51,952 nt of DNA from an uncultured Pseudobutyrivibrio sp. (GCA_946403965.1 CAMJBT010000016.1:1-51952), one strand, 5' to 3'. Shown: positions 8,452 to 17,319, numbered from the stretch's first letter. The notes: generated by a model from the sequence alone, not told the origin. Numbers and translations are program-made.

Positions 8452-9196
8452 TTAGTCCCACTCACAGTTATCAAAATACATTCAGGAGAGCCTTATCTAT
8501 ACACGGGCTCTCCTTTTTATGTCTTGTCCCGCCTCCTTCACTTATGCCCCTGGCCTGCCCCGCCCCACTAACACCTTCGGCATGATTGACCATGAATTTT
8601 GCATTTTCTTAATACTACTTCTGAGCTTTCGTAGGTGTACTTTCATAGCTTTTACAATTCTCGAAGGGGTGTGTGAACTGCACAGACACATAATGTAGTC
8701 TATGCAAATGCCTCCTGCGCTATACTAGGGATTAATTGTCCTCATATTACATTCGCCAAGAGGAATTAGGACAGTAAGTTTTGTGAATTTGGGCACCGTT
8801 CGAGATTCACGTCCATGTTCAACTCTCACTGACCTCGCCGTCCATGGCTCGGTCTGCCCAAATTCGCAAAACTTACTGTCCATTCCACTAGGCTCATTCC
8901 AAAATCGGGCAATTAATCCCTAGTATAGCGCAGGAGGCATTTTCGCAAGTTTTCGCATGTGTCTGTGCAGGGCATACAGAACTGAGAGAATTGTAAAACT
9001 TTGAAAGAACACCTACCAATAAAAAAGCGAAGAAGTAGTATTTAGAAAATACAAATTCTTGGTCTTTGCCGAAGGTGTTAGTGGGGCGGGGCTGGCCAGG
9101 GCATAGGTGAAGGAGGCGGAGTAAAGATGCCACGGAGAGCCAGTGTGTATAGATAAGGCTAGGGTGGAAAAGGTGGATAACTGTGAGTGGGACTAA
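8452..9196. repeat. Long imperfect palindrome, arms about 345 bases
   Basis: The 859-base gap between panD and sdaAB holds no convincing gene but a near-complete inverted repeat. Exactly matching arm blocks: 8452-8472 with 9176-9196 (21 bases); 8489-8504 with 9145-9160 (16); 8557-8581 with 9068-9092 (25); 8706-8738 with 8910-8942 (33); 8769-8795 with 8855-8881 (27, one wobble-compatible change). Diverged segments lie between them, and a centre of about 59 bases lies at 8796-8854. Arms are C-rich on the left and G-rich on the right. No target-site duplication is obvious at the ends. It could be a fold-back or MITE-like element, or a long hairpin RNA; nothing in it resembles a transposase. Confidence 0.9.
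8485..8518 (+). terminator. Rho-independent terminator of the pan operon
   Basis: Perfect 8-base stem ggagagcc / ggctctcc followed by five T. It lies within the left arm of the long palindrome; the equivalent place in the right arm has lost the local hairpin. Confidence 0.85.
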
Positions 9197-9213
9197 AAAC
9201 TGGGGATGGCTGC

Positions 9214-9242
9214 TTGATATAGGGTATACGATTGAGTAAAAT
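9214..9242 (+). promoter_or_regulatory. Promoter of the serine dehydratase operon
   Basis: TTGATA at 9214-9219, 17-base spacer, TAAAAT at 9237-9242; each hexamer differs from consensus by one base. It lies 18 bases outside the right end of the long palindrome, so the palindrome separates the two operons. Confidence 0.7.
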
Positions 9243-9305
9243 TAAATCGTAAATATATATTGAGAGTCGCCTTTTTGAGGATGGCGATTTGAATAGGAGT
9301 AATGG

Positions 9306-9965
9306 ATGAATATATTCGATATTATTGGTCCGGTGATGGTTGGACCATCCAGTTCTCATACGGCAGGCGCTGTGAAAATAGGCAATGTGTGTGCAAAGCT
9401 GATGGGAGAGAAAATCGATAGTGCTGAGATTTATTTGCATGGATCATTTGCGAAGACAGGAAAGGGGCATGGTACTGACAAGGCGTTGGTGGCAGGTCTT
9501 ATAGGAATGGCATGTGATGACATAAGAATTCCAGATAGCTTTGAAATTGCAAAGGAGCAGGGCTTTAGGTTTACCTTTAGTAATGTGGATCTTGGGGATG
9601 CACATCCAAATTCTGTGAAGATAGTGATGCATGGAATTAGTGGTGCGGCCGTGGAAGTTGTGGCTGCTTCTTTGGGTGGTGGCAGAATTGAGGTTTGCAG
9701 ATTGGATGGAGTTTCGGTGAGCTTTTCCGGGGAGTGTCCAACGCTTATTGTTCATAATGTTGATCAACCTGGTTATATTACTGAGGTTACAAGTGTTTTG
9801 GGTGATCAAGGTATAAATATTGCTACCATGCAGCTGTATAGAATGCATCGTGGTGGAGAGGCCGTAATGGTTATTGAGTGCGACGATGAAGTGCTCCCTG
9901 AGACAGTAGAAATTTTAAAGGGACTTGAAGGTATATTGAAGGTTTCTTATTATTCACCAGTTTAG
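9306..9965 (+). CDS. sdaAB: L-serine dehydratase, iron-sulfur-dependent, beta subunit
   Basis: Beta subunit of the two-chain 4Fe-4S L-serine deaminase that converts serine to pyruvate and ammonia. The 219 residues begin with the family hallmark GPVMVGPSSSHTAGAVKIG, followed by LHGSFAKTGKGHGTDKALVAG. A C-terminal ACT domain (about 147-219) starts LIVHNVDQPGYITEV and may bind a regulatory amino acid. ATG 9306 has TAGGAG upstream. sdaAA follows after 8 bases; together they make one functional enzyme. The split gene form is the usual one in clostridia. Confidence 0.95.
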   Translation: MNIFDIIGPVMVGPSSSHTAGAVKIGNVCAKLMGEKIDSAEIYLHGSFAKTGKGHGTDKALVAGLIGMACDDIRIPDSFEIAKEQGFRFTFSNVDLGDAHPNSVKIVMHGISGAAVEVVAASLGGGRIEVCRLDGVSVSFSGECPTLIVHNVDQPGYITEVTSVLGDQGINIATMQLYRMHRGGEAVMVIECDDEVLPETVEILKGLEGILKVSYYSPV

Positions 9966-9973
9966 AGGTAATT

Positions 9974-10834
9974 ATGTTTGATTCAATTGAAAAGATTTGT
10001 TTAAAAGAGGAAGAGCTTGGTGTACCATTTTGGCTGTTGGTTCAGCAGGATGATTGTAATGAGACAGCTATCAGCAAAGAGGCTTCATTTGAAAAGATGA
10101 TGCAGATGTACAAAGCTATGAAGCAGTCTGCTCTTGAATATGATAGTAAAATGAAGAGTAATAGTGGACTTGTAGGTGGAGAGGCAGGATTGCTGCGTAA
10201 ATATTTGGATGAAGGTCAGCCTTTAGTTGGCGAATTTACGGGGCGTGTGATGGAGCTTGCTCTTAGAGTGGCTGAAGGAAATGCTTGTATGAAACGAATT
10301 GTGGCGGCACCAACTGCAGGGTCATGTGGAGTGGTTCCGGCAGTTTTTATTGCTACTCAGGAAAAGCTTGGACTTTCAGATGAAAAGATGACAGAGGCAT
10401 TATATGTGGCTGCAGGTGTAGGTGAAGTTATTGCAGCCAGAGCTTCACTAGCAGGAGCAGAAGGCGGATGTCAGGCGGAGATTGGAGCTGCATCTTCTAT
10501 GGCTGCGGCTGGTCTTGTGTATTTAAAGGGCGGAAATGGTAGACAGAGTGCCTGTGCTGCAGCTCTTGCTCTTAAAAATCTTCTTGGATTGGCTTGTGAC
10601 CCTGTGGCAGGACTTGTTGAGGTGCCATGTGTAAAACGAAATGTTTGCGGTGCTATGAATGCAGTTACATCTGCTGAGCTTACCATGGCTGGTATAGAAA
10701 GCCGTATTCCTGCAGATGAAGTGTTTGATGCTATGAGTTCAATAGGAAAGGGAATGAATCCAAATATTAAAGAGACAGGAACAGGAGGAGTGGCTGCTAC
10801 ACCAACAGGTGAAAGGATAAAGGCATCAATTTGA
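9974..10834 (+). CDS. sdaAA: L-serine dehydratase, iron-sulfur-dependent, alpha subunit
   Basis: Catalytic alpha subunit of 286 residues carrying the 4Fe-4S cluster that activates the serine hydroxyl. Candidate cluster cysteines are seen in APTAGSCGVVPA, GLACDPVAG and VEVPCVKRN, the spacing expected for the family; Gly/Ala-rich segments (AEGGCQAEIGAASSMAAAG) surround the site. The C-terminus ends GVAATPTGERIKASI. It shares a transcript with sdaAB, and a strong terminator lies at 10892. The enzyme would feed pyruvate into fermentation. Confidence 0.95.
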   Translation: MFDSIEKICLKEEELGVPFWLLVQQDDCNETAISKEASFEKMMQMYKAMKQSALEYDSKMKSNSGLVGGEAGLLRKYLDEGQPLVGEFTGRVMELALRVAEGNACMKRIVAAPTAGSCGVVPAVFIATQEKLGLSDEKMTEALYVAAGVGEVIAARASLAGAEGGCQAEIGAASSMAAAGLVYLKGGNGRQSACAAALALKNLLGLACDPVAGLVEVPCVKRNVCGAMNAVTSAELTMAGIESRIPADEVFDAMSSIGKGMNPNIKETGTGGVAATPTGERIKASI

Positions 10835-10836
10835 TA

Positions 10837-10852
10837 GAGAATAGGCCTATTC
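10837..10852. repeat. 16-base perfect palindrome after sdaAA
   Basis: agaatagg and its exact reverse complement abut each other directly after the sdaAA stop. No T-run follows, so it is not a terminator; it may be chance or a protein site. Confidence 0.4.
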
Positions 10853-10891
10853 TTGAGTGATAGAAATACACTGGGAATGGGAAGTTGATTA

Positions 10892-10932
10892 TTGCCTAGC
10901 GCGGACAAATGTCCGCCCTAGGCAAATTTTTT
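10892..10932 (+). terminator. Rho-independent terminator of the sda operon
   Basis: Sixteen-base-pair stem (one mismatch) around a two-base loop, ttgcctag outer arm, followed by an A and six T. Confidence 0.92.
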
Positions 10933-10933
10933 G

Positions 10934-10962
10934 TTGTAATATGAAAAAATATATAGTATAGT
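10934..10962 (+). promoter_or_regulatory. Promoter of rarA
   Basis: TTGTAA at 10934-10939, 17-base spacer, TATAGT at 10957-10962. The -35 overlaps the end of the sda terminator. About 170 bases of leader precede rarA. Confidence 0.6.
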
Positions 10963-10964
10963 AT

Positions 10965-10995
10965 CTAAAGTGATCGCTTTAATCCACTAAAGTGA
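10965..10995. promoter_or_regulatory. Two direct repeats downstream of the rarA promoter, possible operator
   Basis: The 9-mer ctaaagtga occurs at 10965-10973 and 10987-10995, 22 bases apart (about two helical turns), directly after the -10 element. Such spacing suits a dimeric or tandem-bound regulator. No regulator is identified. Confidence 0.35.
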
Positions 10996-11137
10996 ACTTC
11001 CTAAATAAGTTTAATGAGCCAGAAAGATAAATAGTTTTATTCAAAAAATAGAACAAATGTGCTATTATATAAAACTGAAGTTAATGGTTTTTTACTAGAA
11101 AAATGATATGTAGATTTTAAATATAGGAAGGTATCAC

Positions 11138-12460
11138 ATGGATCTGTTTGATTACATGAGGCAGGAAGCAAAGAAAAAGGAGTCCCCTCTTGCTGCAAGG
11201 CTTCGCCCTACTACTCTAGACGAGGTTGTAGGCCAGCAGCACATCATTGGCAAGGACAAGCTCCTATATCGTGCCATTAAGGCAGATAAGCTTTCTTCAA
11301 TAATTTTTTATGGGCCACCTGGCACTGGAAAGACTACTCTTGCTCAGGTTATTGCCCATACCACAGCAGCGGAATTTACATCTATAAATGCCACCACATC
11401 GGGAAAGAAGGACATGGAGGCCGTGGTGGAGGCCGCAAAGCAAACGCTCGGGGCTTACGGCAAAAAGACTATCTTGTTTATAGATGAGATTCATAGATTC
11501 AACAAGGGACAGCAGGATTACCTGCTTCCATTTGTTGAAGATGGCACCATTATCCTTATTGGCGCCACCACAGAGAACCCATATTTCGAGGTTAACGGCG
11601 CTCTTCTTTCAAGGTCAATTATTTTTGAGCTGAAGCCACTTAGTGCAGAGGATATCAAGACCTTGATTATGCGAGCATTGACCGATAGCCAAAAGGGACT
11701 TGGCAGCTACGAGGCAGTCATCGATGATGATGCACTTGAATTCCTTGCAGATATTGCAAATGGAGATGCCAGAAGCGCCCTTACAGCTATTGAGCTAGGT
11801 GTGCTCACTACAGACAGAGCCGAAGATGGAAAAATTCATATCACAATAGACGTAGCTAGCGAATGTATCCAGCGTCGTGTTATTAAATACGACAAAGATG
11901 GCGATAATCATTATGATACAATCTCTGCTTTTATAAAAAGTATGAGAGGATCGGATCCAGATGCAGCGGTTTATTATCTTGCAAGAATGCTTTATGCAGG
12001 CGAAGATCCTAAATTCATCGCAAGACGAATTTGCATCTGCGCTTCAGAGGATGTGGGAAATGCAGACCCACAGGCTCTTGTAGTTGCTACCAGTGCTTTT
12101 CTTGCAGTAGAGCGCATCGGAATGCCAGAGTCACGGATAATTCTTTCCCATGCTGCTACATACGTAGCTTGTGCACCAAAGTCTAATTCAGCCTACGGAG
12201 CTATAGATATGGCTTTGGCAGAGGTGAAAAATAATACCACGCGACCAATACCAACTCACCTACAGGATGCACACTACAAATCAGCCAGCAAGCTGGGACA
12301 TGGCATCGGCTATGAATATGCTCACGATTTTCCAAATCATTTTTCACATCAAAGATATTTGCCAGAAGGACTGGAAATTGGAGACTTCTATCATCCGGGA
12401 ACTATGGGTTATGAACAGGTTATCAATGAGTACTTGGATAAAGTACGAAACGATAAATAG
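11138..12460 (+). CDS. rarA: Replication-associated recombination protein A (RarA/MgsA family AAA+ ATPase)
   Basis: Clamp-loader-like AAA+ ATPase acting at stalled replication forks. The 440 residues include the RarA-type start (LAARLRPTTLDEVVGQQHI), Walker A GPPGTGKTT at 59-67, Walker B LFIDEIHRFNKGQQD near 112, sensor 1 GATTENPYFEVN, and the C-terminal tetramerisation domain with DPDAAVYYLARML, EDVGNADPQAL and the final GTMGYE block. GGAAGG lies nine bases upstream of ATG 11138. It is monocistronic in appearance, with its own promoter at 10934. Length and motifs are fully normal. Confidence 0.96.
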   Translation: MDLFDYMRQEAKKKESPLAARLRPTTLDEVVGQQHIIGKDKLLYRAIKADKLSSIIFYGPPGTGKTTLAQVIAHTTAAEFTSINATTSGKKDMEAVVEAAKQTLGAYGKKTILFIDEIHRFNKGQQDYLLPFVEDGTIILIGATTENPYFEVNGALLSRSIIFELKPLSAEDIKTLIMRALTDSQKGLGSYEAVIDDDALEFLADIANGDARSALTAIELGVLTTDRAEDGKIHITIDVASECIQRRVIKYDKDGDNHYDTISAFIKSMRGSDPDAAVYYLARMLYAGEDPKFIARRICICASEDVGNADPQALVVATSAFLAVERIGMPESRIILSHAATYVACAPKSNSAYGAIDMALAEVKNNTTRPIPTHLQDAHYKSASKLGHGIGYEYAHDFPNHFSHQRYLPEGLEIGDFYHPGTMGYEQVINEYLDKVRNDK

Positions 12461-12545
12461 CCATTCTTAAATGAAAGGCACTAAAGGCCAGAAGATATTA
12501 TTTCGATGGCCGCAGTTCTAACAAAGAAAAGGAAGGAAACCCCAA

Positions 12546-13835
12546 ATGAAAAAGTACAGCGAAATGTCACCACAGGAATTAGCATCAGAGAAGGAGACTC
12601 TTACCAGCCAGTATAAGGAATGGCAGGCAAAAGGCCTTAAGCTTGATATGAGCCGCGGTAAGCCATCTGTTGAGCAGCTTAATCTTTCTATGCCTCTCTT
12701 TGATATTCTCGACGGAAAGTCACTTATGAAGTGCATGAACGGAGTAGAGACTAGAAATTACGGACAGCTTGAGGGTATTGTTGAAGCACAGCATCTTTTT
12801 GCTGAGATTATGGATTGCCAGCCTGAGCAGGTACTTGTTGGAGGAAATTCATCCCTCAACTTAATGTTTGATGCAGTTGCTCGTGGATACATGTTCGGTT
12901 TTGATGGCTGCACACCATGGTGCAAGCTTGATCGTGTAAAGTGGCTTTGTCCAGTGCCAGGCTACGACAGACATTTTGCCATTACTCAGCATTTTGGATT
13001 TGAGATGATCAACATCCCTATGAATGAGGATGGCCCAGATATGGATGTTGTTGAGGGACTTGTTGCAGCAGACGACACTATCAAGGGTATCTGGTGCGTT
13101 CCTAAGTATTCAAATCCACAGGGTATTGTATATTCAGACGAGGTTGTTCGCCGCATGGCAAACCTTAAGCCAGCAGCTAAGGACTTTAGAGTATTCTGGG
13201 ACAATGCATACGCTGTACATCACTTATATAAAGAAAAGAGCAAGATTTTAAATATTCTTCACGAGTGTGAGGAGGCAGACAATCCAAACCTTGTATTTGA
13301 GTTTGCTTCTACATCAAAGATTACATTTGCTGGTGGTGGTATCGCTGCCATCGCTTGCAACCACAACAACCGTGAGGAAATCAAGAAGACACTTACAGTT
13401 CAGACAATTGGTTTCGACAAGATAAACATGCTTCGTCATGCAAGATACTTTTCAGATGTTGAGTCTGTTTCAAAGCACATGGAAAAACATGCAAAGATTC
13501 TTCGTCCTAAGTTTGAGCTTGTTATCAAGACAATGGAAAGAGATTTGGCAGAGGCAGGCTGCGGAAGCTGGATTTCTCCAAAGGGTGGATACTTTATCAC
13601 ATTCGAGGCACCAAAGGGTACAGCTACTCGTATCGTAGATTTAGCAGCAGAGGCAGGCGTAAAGCTTACACCAGCTGGAGCACCATTCCCATATCACATG
13701 GACCCTAACGATTCTATCATTCGTTTCGCTCCATCTCTTCCACCAATTGAAGAGCTTGAGCAGGCCGCTGATGTATTTACAGTCTGTGCTAGAATTGCAT
13801 ATCTTGAAAAGCTTATTCTTGCAAAGTCAGAATAA
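12546..13835 (+). CDS. Class I/II aminotransferase (PF12897-type aspartate aminotransferase group)
   Basis: PLP-dependent aminotransferase of 429 residues. Seen: N-terminal MSRGKPS and LDGKSLMKCMNGVETRNYGQ segments, VGGNSSLNLMFD cofactor-phosphate region, PKYSNPQG, FWDNAYAVHHLY with the pyridine-nitrogen Asp, STSKITFAGGG with the Schiff-base Lys, and a C-terminal IRFAPSLPP carrying the carboxylate-binding Arg. This long variant is distinct from classical AspC and is common in clostridia and actinobacteria; aspartate/glutamate substrates are likely, but not certain. GGAAGG lies before the ATG, and a strong terminator follows at 13850. Confidence 0.9.
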   Translation: MKKYSEMSPQELASEKETLTSQYKEWQAKGLKLDMSRGKPSVEQLNLSMPLFDILDGKSLMKCMNGVETRNYGQLEGIVEAQHLFAEIMDCQPEQVLVGGNSSLNLMFDAVARGYMFGFDGCTPWCKLDRVKWLCPVPGYDRHFAITQHFGFEMINIPMNEDGPDMDVVEGLVAADDTIKGIWCVPKYSNPQGIVYSDEVVRRMANLKPAAKDFRVFWDNAYAVHHLYKEKSKILNILHECEEADNPNLVFEFASTSKITFAGGGIAAIACNHNNREEIKKTLTVQTIGFDKINMLRHARYFSDVESVSKHMEKHAKILRPKFELVIKTMERDLAEAGCGSWISPKGGYFITFEAPKGTATRIVDLAAEAGVKLTPAGAPFPYHMDPNDSIIRFAPSLPPIEELEQAADVFTVCARIAYLEKLILAKSE

Positions 13836-13849
13836 TTTAAAACATTAAC

Positions 13850-13891
13850 AAATCCCCCTATATCACAGAACAGTGATACAGGGGGATTTTT
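13850..13891 (+). terminator. Rho-independent terminator between the aminotransferase gene and nagA
   Basis: Seventeen-base-pair stem with one wobble, arms starting aaatccccct, six-base loop, T-tract on the plus strand. The minus-strand T-tract is poor, so it mainly serves the plus-strand gene. Confidence 0.9.
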
Positions 13892-13917
13892 ATGATGCTA
13901 GCTTGATAGAAAAAAGT

Positions 13918-15024
13918 TTATATTACCTGAATCAGTTCAAATTGTTCATTTATGATCAGGACATCGGCCTTTGCGCCAACCTGAAGGGAGCCAACTTCTG
14001 GGTATATGCCAATACTTTTGGCTGGCGTTTCAGTGGCGGAGCGTATAGCGTCCTCAACAGGAATGCCAAATTCTATGGCATGTTTCAGTCCGTCGAATAG
14101 ATTTGTGGCAGAGCCGGCAATTGTGCCATCCTCTAATGTGGCTAAGGAGCCTTTTTTGATTACATGCTGTTTGCCTAGCTCATAGTCGCCATCAGGCATA
14201 CCAGTGGCTTCCATGGAATCACTGATGATTGCAACGCGTTTAGAGCTAAAGAGCTTGAATATGGTGCGTATCATAGCAGGGTGAATGTGAATGCCATCAC
14301 ATATCAGTTCGACAACTACGTTTGGGTTTTCTACAGCAGCGCCAAACACACCAGGCTCTCTGTGGTTAAATGGCGGCATACCATTACATAGATGTGTAAC
14401 ATGACAGGCACCTGCTTTGAAGGTTTTGTCTGATTCATCAAAAGTGGCGGCTGTGTGACCTACAGAAATTGTCACCTTATCCTTACATGCTTCTATGAAT
14501 TCAAGTGCACCTTCTTCTTCAGGAGCAAGAGTGATAAGCTTAATTAATCCGTTAGATGCTTTATTGCATTCACTGAAAAGTGCAATGTCAGGCTTGGAAA
14601 TATATTTTCCGTTCTGGGCCCCCTTTTTGGAATCAGAGATGAAGGGCCCTTCCATATTTATTCCAGCTATAGATGCATAGGATGGCTCAGGAGTAATATC
14701 TGCGGCAGTTTTGAATATGTCTAAAAGCATATCTTTTGAAAGGGTCATTGAGGTAGGGCAATAGCTGGTGACGCCTATGCTTTTTTCATATTTTAAAATT
14801 TCTTTTAGCCCCTCTACAGAGGCATCACAGAAGTCGTGGCCCACTGCACCATGGGAGTGTATGTCCACAAGTCCAGGGATTACATATTTGTCTGAGGCAT
14901 CTATTATTTTTCCATCAGAGGAGGCTTTTGCTTCATCGTCAGTGATTCTACCTTCGTAAATAAACAAATCTCCAGGAACAAAGCCAATGTCGCCTCTAAA
15001 GATATTTCCATTTTTTATAATCAT
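13918..15024 (-). CDS. nagA: N-acetylglucosamine-6-phosphate deacetylase
   Basis: Amidohydrolase removing acetate from GlcNAc-6-phosphate to give glucosamine-6-phosphate. The 368 residues show the metal-site HxH in DIHSHG near residue 57, the metal Glu in NMEGPF near 125, SVGHTAA, VTHLCNGM and the catalytic Asp in ISDSMEATG, plus the C-terminal GTIAGSATNL and GAKADVLIIN strands. All catalytic residues are present. Its ATG overlaps the nagB stop by four bases (ATGA), so the two are translationally coupled, but nagB upstream has lost its 5' end, which probably removes the promoter for nagA too. Confidence 0.95.
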   Translation of the reverse strand: MIIKNGNIFRGDIGFVPGDLFIYEGRITDDEAKASSDGKIIDASDKYVIPGLVDIHSHGAVGHDFCDASVEGLKEILKYEKSIGVTSYCPTSMTLSKDMLLDIFKTAADITPEPSYASIAGINMEGPFISDSKKGAQNGKYISKPDIALFSECNKASNGLIKLITLAPEEEGALEFIEACKDKVTISVGHTAATFDESDKTFKAGACHVTHLCNGMPPFNHREPGVFGAAVENPNVVVELICDGIHIHPAMIRTIFKLFSSKRVAIISDSMEATGMPDGDYELGKQHVIKKGSLATLEDGTIAGSATNLFDGLKHAIEFGIPVEDAIRSATETPAKSIGIYPEVGSLQVGAKADVLIINEQFELIQVI

Positions 15025-15746
15025 TTAATATGACCTCCAGGTGTAATTTCGTGTTCTTTTAAAATAATGGAAAGAGCAGCTTCATCAGCAATAACAGTTA
15101 CATTGTTGTGCAGCTGGAGGATTGAGCCTGGCACTGATGGTGTGATAGGCCCGTAGAATGAATCGTAAAGAGCCTGTGCTTTGGCAGCGCCTGAAGCTAT
15201 TAGAAGAATACCCTTTGCCTGCATAATATTTTTTATTCCCATAGTGTAGGCGTATTTAGGAACATCATCAATAGAATCAAAGAATCTTGCGTTGGCTTGG
15301 ATTGTATTTTCGGTAAGAGTAACACAGTGAGTTTCTTTGTTGAAATTGTTTCCTGGCTCGTTGAAGCCTATATGTCCATTGCCGCCTATTCCAAGAAGTT
15401 GTAAATCGATTCCACCAAGTGAATGAAGTATATTGTCATATCTTGCACATTCAACTTCAGAATCATCCTCAAGACCGTTTGGAATGTTTGTATTTTCTTT
15501 TGGAATGTTTACATGATTAAGTAGGTTTGTGCTCATATAGTAAGCATAACTTTGTGGATTCTCTGGCGAAAGTCCCTTATATTCATCCAGATTTACAGTA
15601 TGAATTTCGGAAAAATCTAAATCCCCTTTGTTATACCATTCAATGAGCTGCTTGTAAGTTCCTATAGGGGATTCACCAGTGGCTAGTCCTAACACAGCAT
15701 CAGGTTTCATTATGATTTGTGCTGAAATGATATTGGCAGCTTTTTT
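15021..15746 (-). pseudogene. nagB: Glucosamine-6-phosphate deaminase, 5'-truncated
   Basis: NagB isomerises and deaminates glucosamine-6-phosphate to fructose-6-phosphate. The first in-frame ATG (15710) gives only 229 residues starting KPDAVLGLATGESP, yet the frame continues upstream through KKAANIISAQIIMKPD, which is normal NagB sequence, before NagB similarity stops near 15746 and a TGA follows. About the first 12 codons, the start and the promoter are gone. The rest is intact: NLDEYKGL, LLGIGGNGHIGFNEPG, and the C-terminus. Translation from the internal ATG would lack the first beta strand. The break coincides with the start of a likewise truncated PTS gene on the other strand, sharing the 12-base word at 15736-15747. 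Either a deletion of a divergent promoter region or an assembly error. Confidence 0.85.
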
Positions 15747-17049
15747 GATAAAGGCTGCATCTGCAATTATTGATCAGATTCCAATTCTGTTTGCTGTTGG
15801 TGTTTCCGTGGGAATGGCCAAGGACCATGATGGAACAAGTGCCTTGGCAGGTATCGTTTCATTCTTGATGATTACAACACTTCTAAGCTCTGGTGCTGTT
15901 GCTATGTACAAGGGAGTTGATGCGGCAGAGGTTCCAGCAGCATTTGGAAAAATCAGTAATGCCTTTATTGGTATTTTCTCAGGTATTATTGGATCTAGTT
16001 GTTATAATCGTTTCAGAACAACTCAACTTCCAGATTGGCTGGCATTCTTTAGCGGCAAACGTTGTGTTGCTATAGTAACTGCAATGGCTTCTATTGTGGC
16101 ATCAGTAATTCTTTACTTTGTATGGCCAGTCATTTACGGAGCACTTGTTGCATTTGGTACTGCAATTCTTGGACTTGGTCCAGTAGGTGCAGGTGTATAT
16201 GCAATGTTGAATAGAGCATTAATACCACTTGGATTACATCATGCGTTGAATGCAGTATTCTGGTTTGATACTGCAGGAATCAATGATCTTGGATTGTTCT
16301 GGTCTGGTGCTGATGGAGCTGTAAAGGGTGTAACAGGACAGTATATGACAGGATTTTTCCCTGTTATGATGTTTGGACTTCCAGCTGGTGCTCTTGCAAT
16401 GTACCATACAGCAAAGGATACAAAAAAGAAGGTAGCAGCCTCCCTTCTTATGGCAGGCGCAATTGCTTCCTTCTTCACAGGAATCACAGAACCACTTGAG
16501 TTTTCATTTATGTTCTTAGCTCCAGGACTTTACTTGGTACACGCAGTTCTTACAGGTATTTCAGCTGCAGTATGTGCAATGCTTCCGCTTAGAATTGGCT
16601 TTAATTTCTCGGCAGGTTTGGTTGACTGGATTTTAAGTTTCAAGGCTCCTATGGCTGAGAATCCATGGCTGCTCATTCCGGTAGGTCTTGTATTTGCTGT
16701 TGTTTATTACGCTGTATTTAGATTTGTAATCACAAAGTTTAATTTGAAGACTCCAGGACGTGAAGATGAGGAGGAAAGCGAAGAACAAATCGAAATCGGC
16801 AATGCAGATTTTGCACAAATGGCTGAGCTGATTCTGATGGGATTAGGTGGTAAGGATAATATAAAAGAGCTTGATTATTGTGCAACCAGAGTACGTGTGG
16901 AAATTGCAGACTATACCTTGGTTAATGAAAAAACAATTAAGAGTGCTGGAGTTCCTGGAATTATTCGTCCATCAAAGAATACAGTGCAGGTTGTTGTAGG
17001 TCCAAAGGTACAATTTGTATTTGATGAAATTAAAAAGATTATGTCTTAG
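15736..17049 (+). pseudogene. PTS N-acetylglucosamine/glucose-type IIC-IIB component, 5'-truncated
   Basis: Membrane permease and phosphotransfer protein of the glucose/GlcNAc PTS family. Similarity begins at AAFLIKAASAIIDQIPILFAVG, about 40 residues into normal NagE-type proteins, so the first membrane segment and start are missing. The open frame runs back to GTG 15679, with ATGs at 15712 and 15727, but that part is antisense nagB and lacks a ribosome binding site. Seen: GMAKDHDGTSAL, ALIPLGLHHALNAVFWF, the substrate-site GITEPLEFSF, a charged linker, and a C-terminal IIB domain with the phosphocysteine motif ELDYCATRVR. No IIA domain is attached. The nagA-nagB neighbours support GlcNAc as substrate. 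A partial protein could be made, but normal insertion is doubtful. Confidence 0.85.
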
Positions 17050-17096
17050 GAAAGGTTTTGAAATTAACCCAACTATAATTTAATCTGGACAAAGGT

Positions 17097-17125
17097 AAAG
17101 AGGACGCCGGCGGGGCGTCCTCTTT
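17097..17125 (+). terminator. Strong hairpin after the PTS gene, probable terminator
   Basis: Perfect 12-base stem (aaagaggacgcc and its complement) around a 5-base loop. The U-tract is short (ttt, then A-rich), so termination may be partial. Confidence 0.65.
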
Positions 17126-17317
17126 AAAAAGGGAGAATAATGTTATGAAAAAAATGGTTCATCGCTTCTGTCTTGCGATGTAATTATAATACAAAGTTAG
17201 TTTGAACGAATAATGTATAATCTGTGAATAAAAAAGTAAAAGAAAAAGATTATTTGTGAATTGCTTACCACTTGTTTTTCAAGGGTTTCGCAAGTTAAAT
17301 ATTATAACTTAGACATG
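17126..17317. other. Gene-free stretch within the 17050-17376 gap
   Basis: Between the PTS-gene terminator and the yjfB-like terminator I see no supported gene. It contains a 12-codon ATG frame at 17145-17183 with a GGGAGA site, and two TGTGAA words at 17223 and 17255. The rest is AT-rich without clear structure. Confidence 0.5.
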
Positions 17318-17319
17318 AA

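Noticed and set aside
8320-8571. 83-codon plus-strand frame across the panD end and palindrome
   Set aside because: Overlaps panD in another frame, has no ribosome binding site, and its second half is palindrome sequence.
8894-9133. 79-codon minus-strand frame inside the right palindrome arm
   Set aside because: Composition follows the repeat, the matching left arm has no equivalent frame, and there is no start site.
15679-15735. N-terminal extension of the PTS gene from GTG 15679
   Set aside because: This part is the antisense of nagB coding sequence and has no PTS similarity or ribosome binding site.
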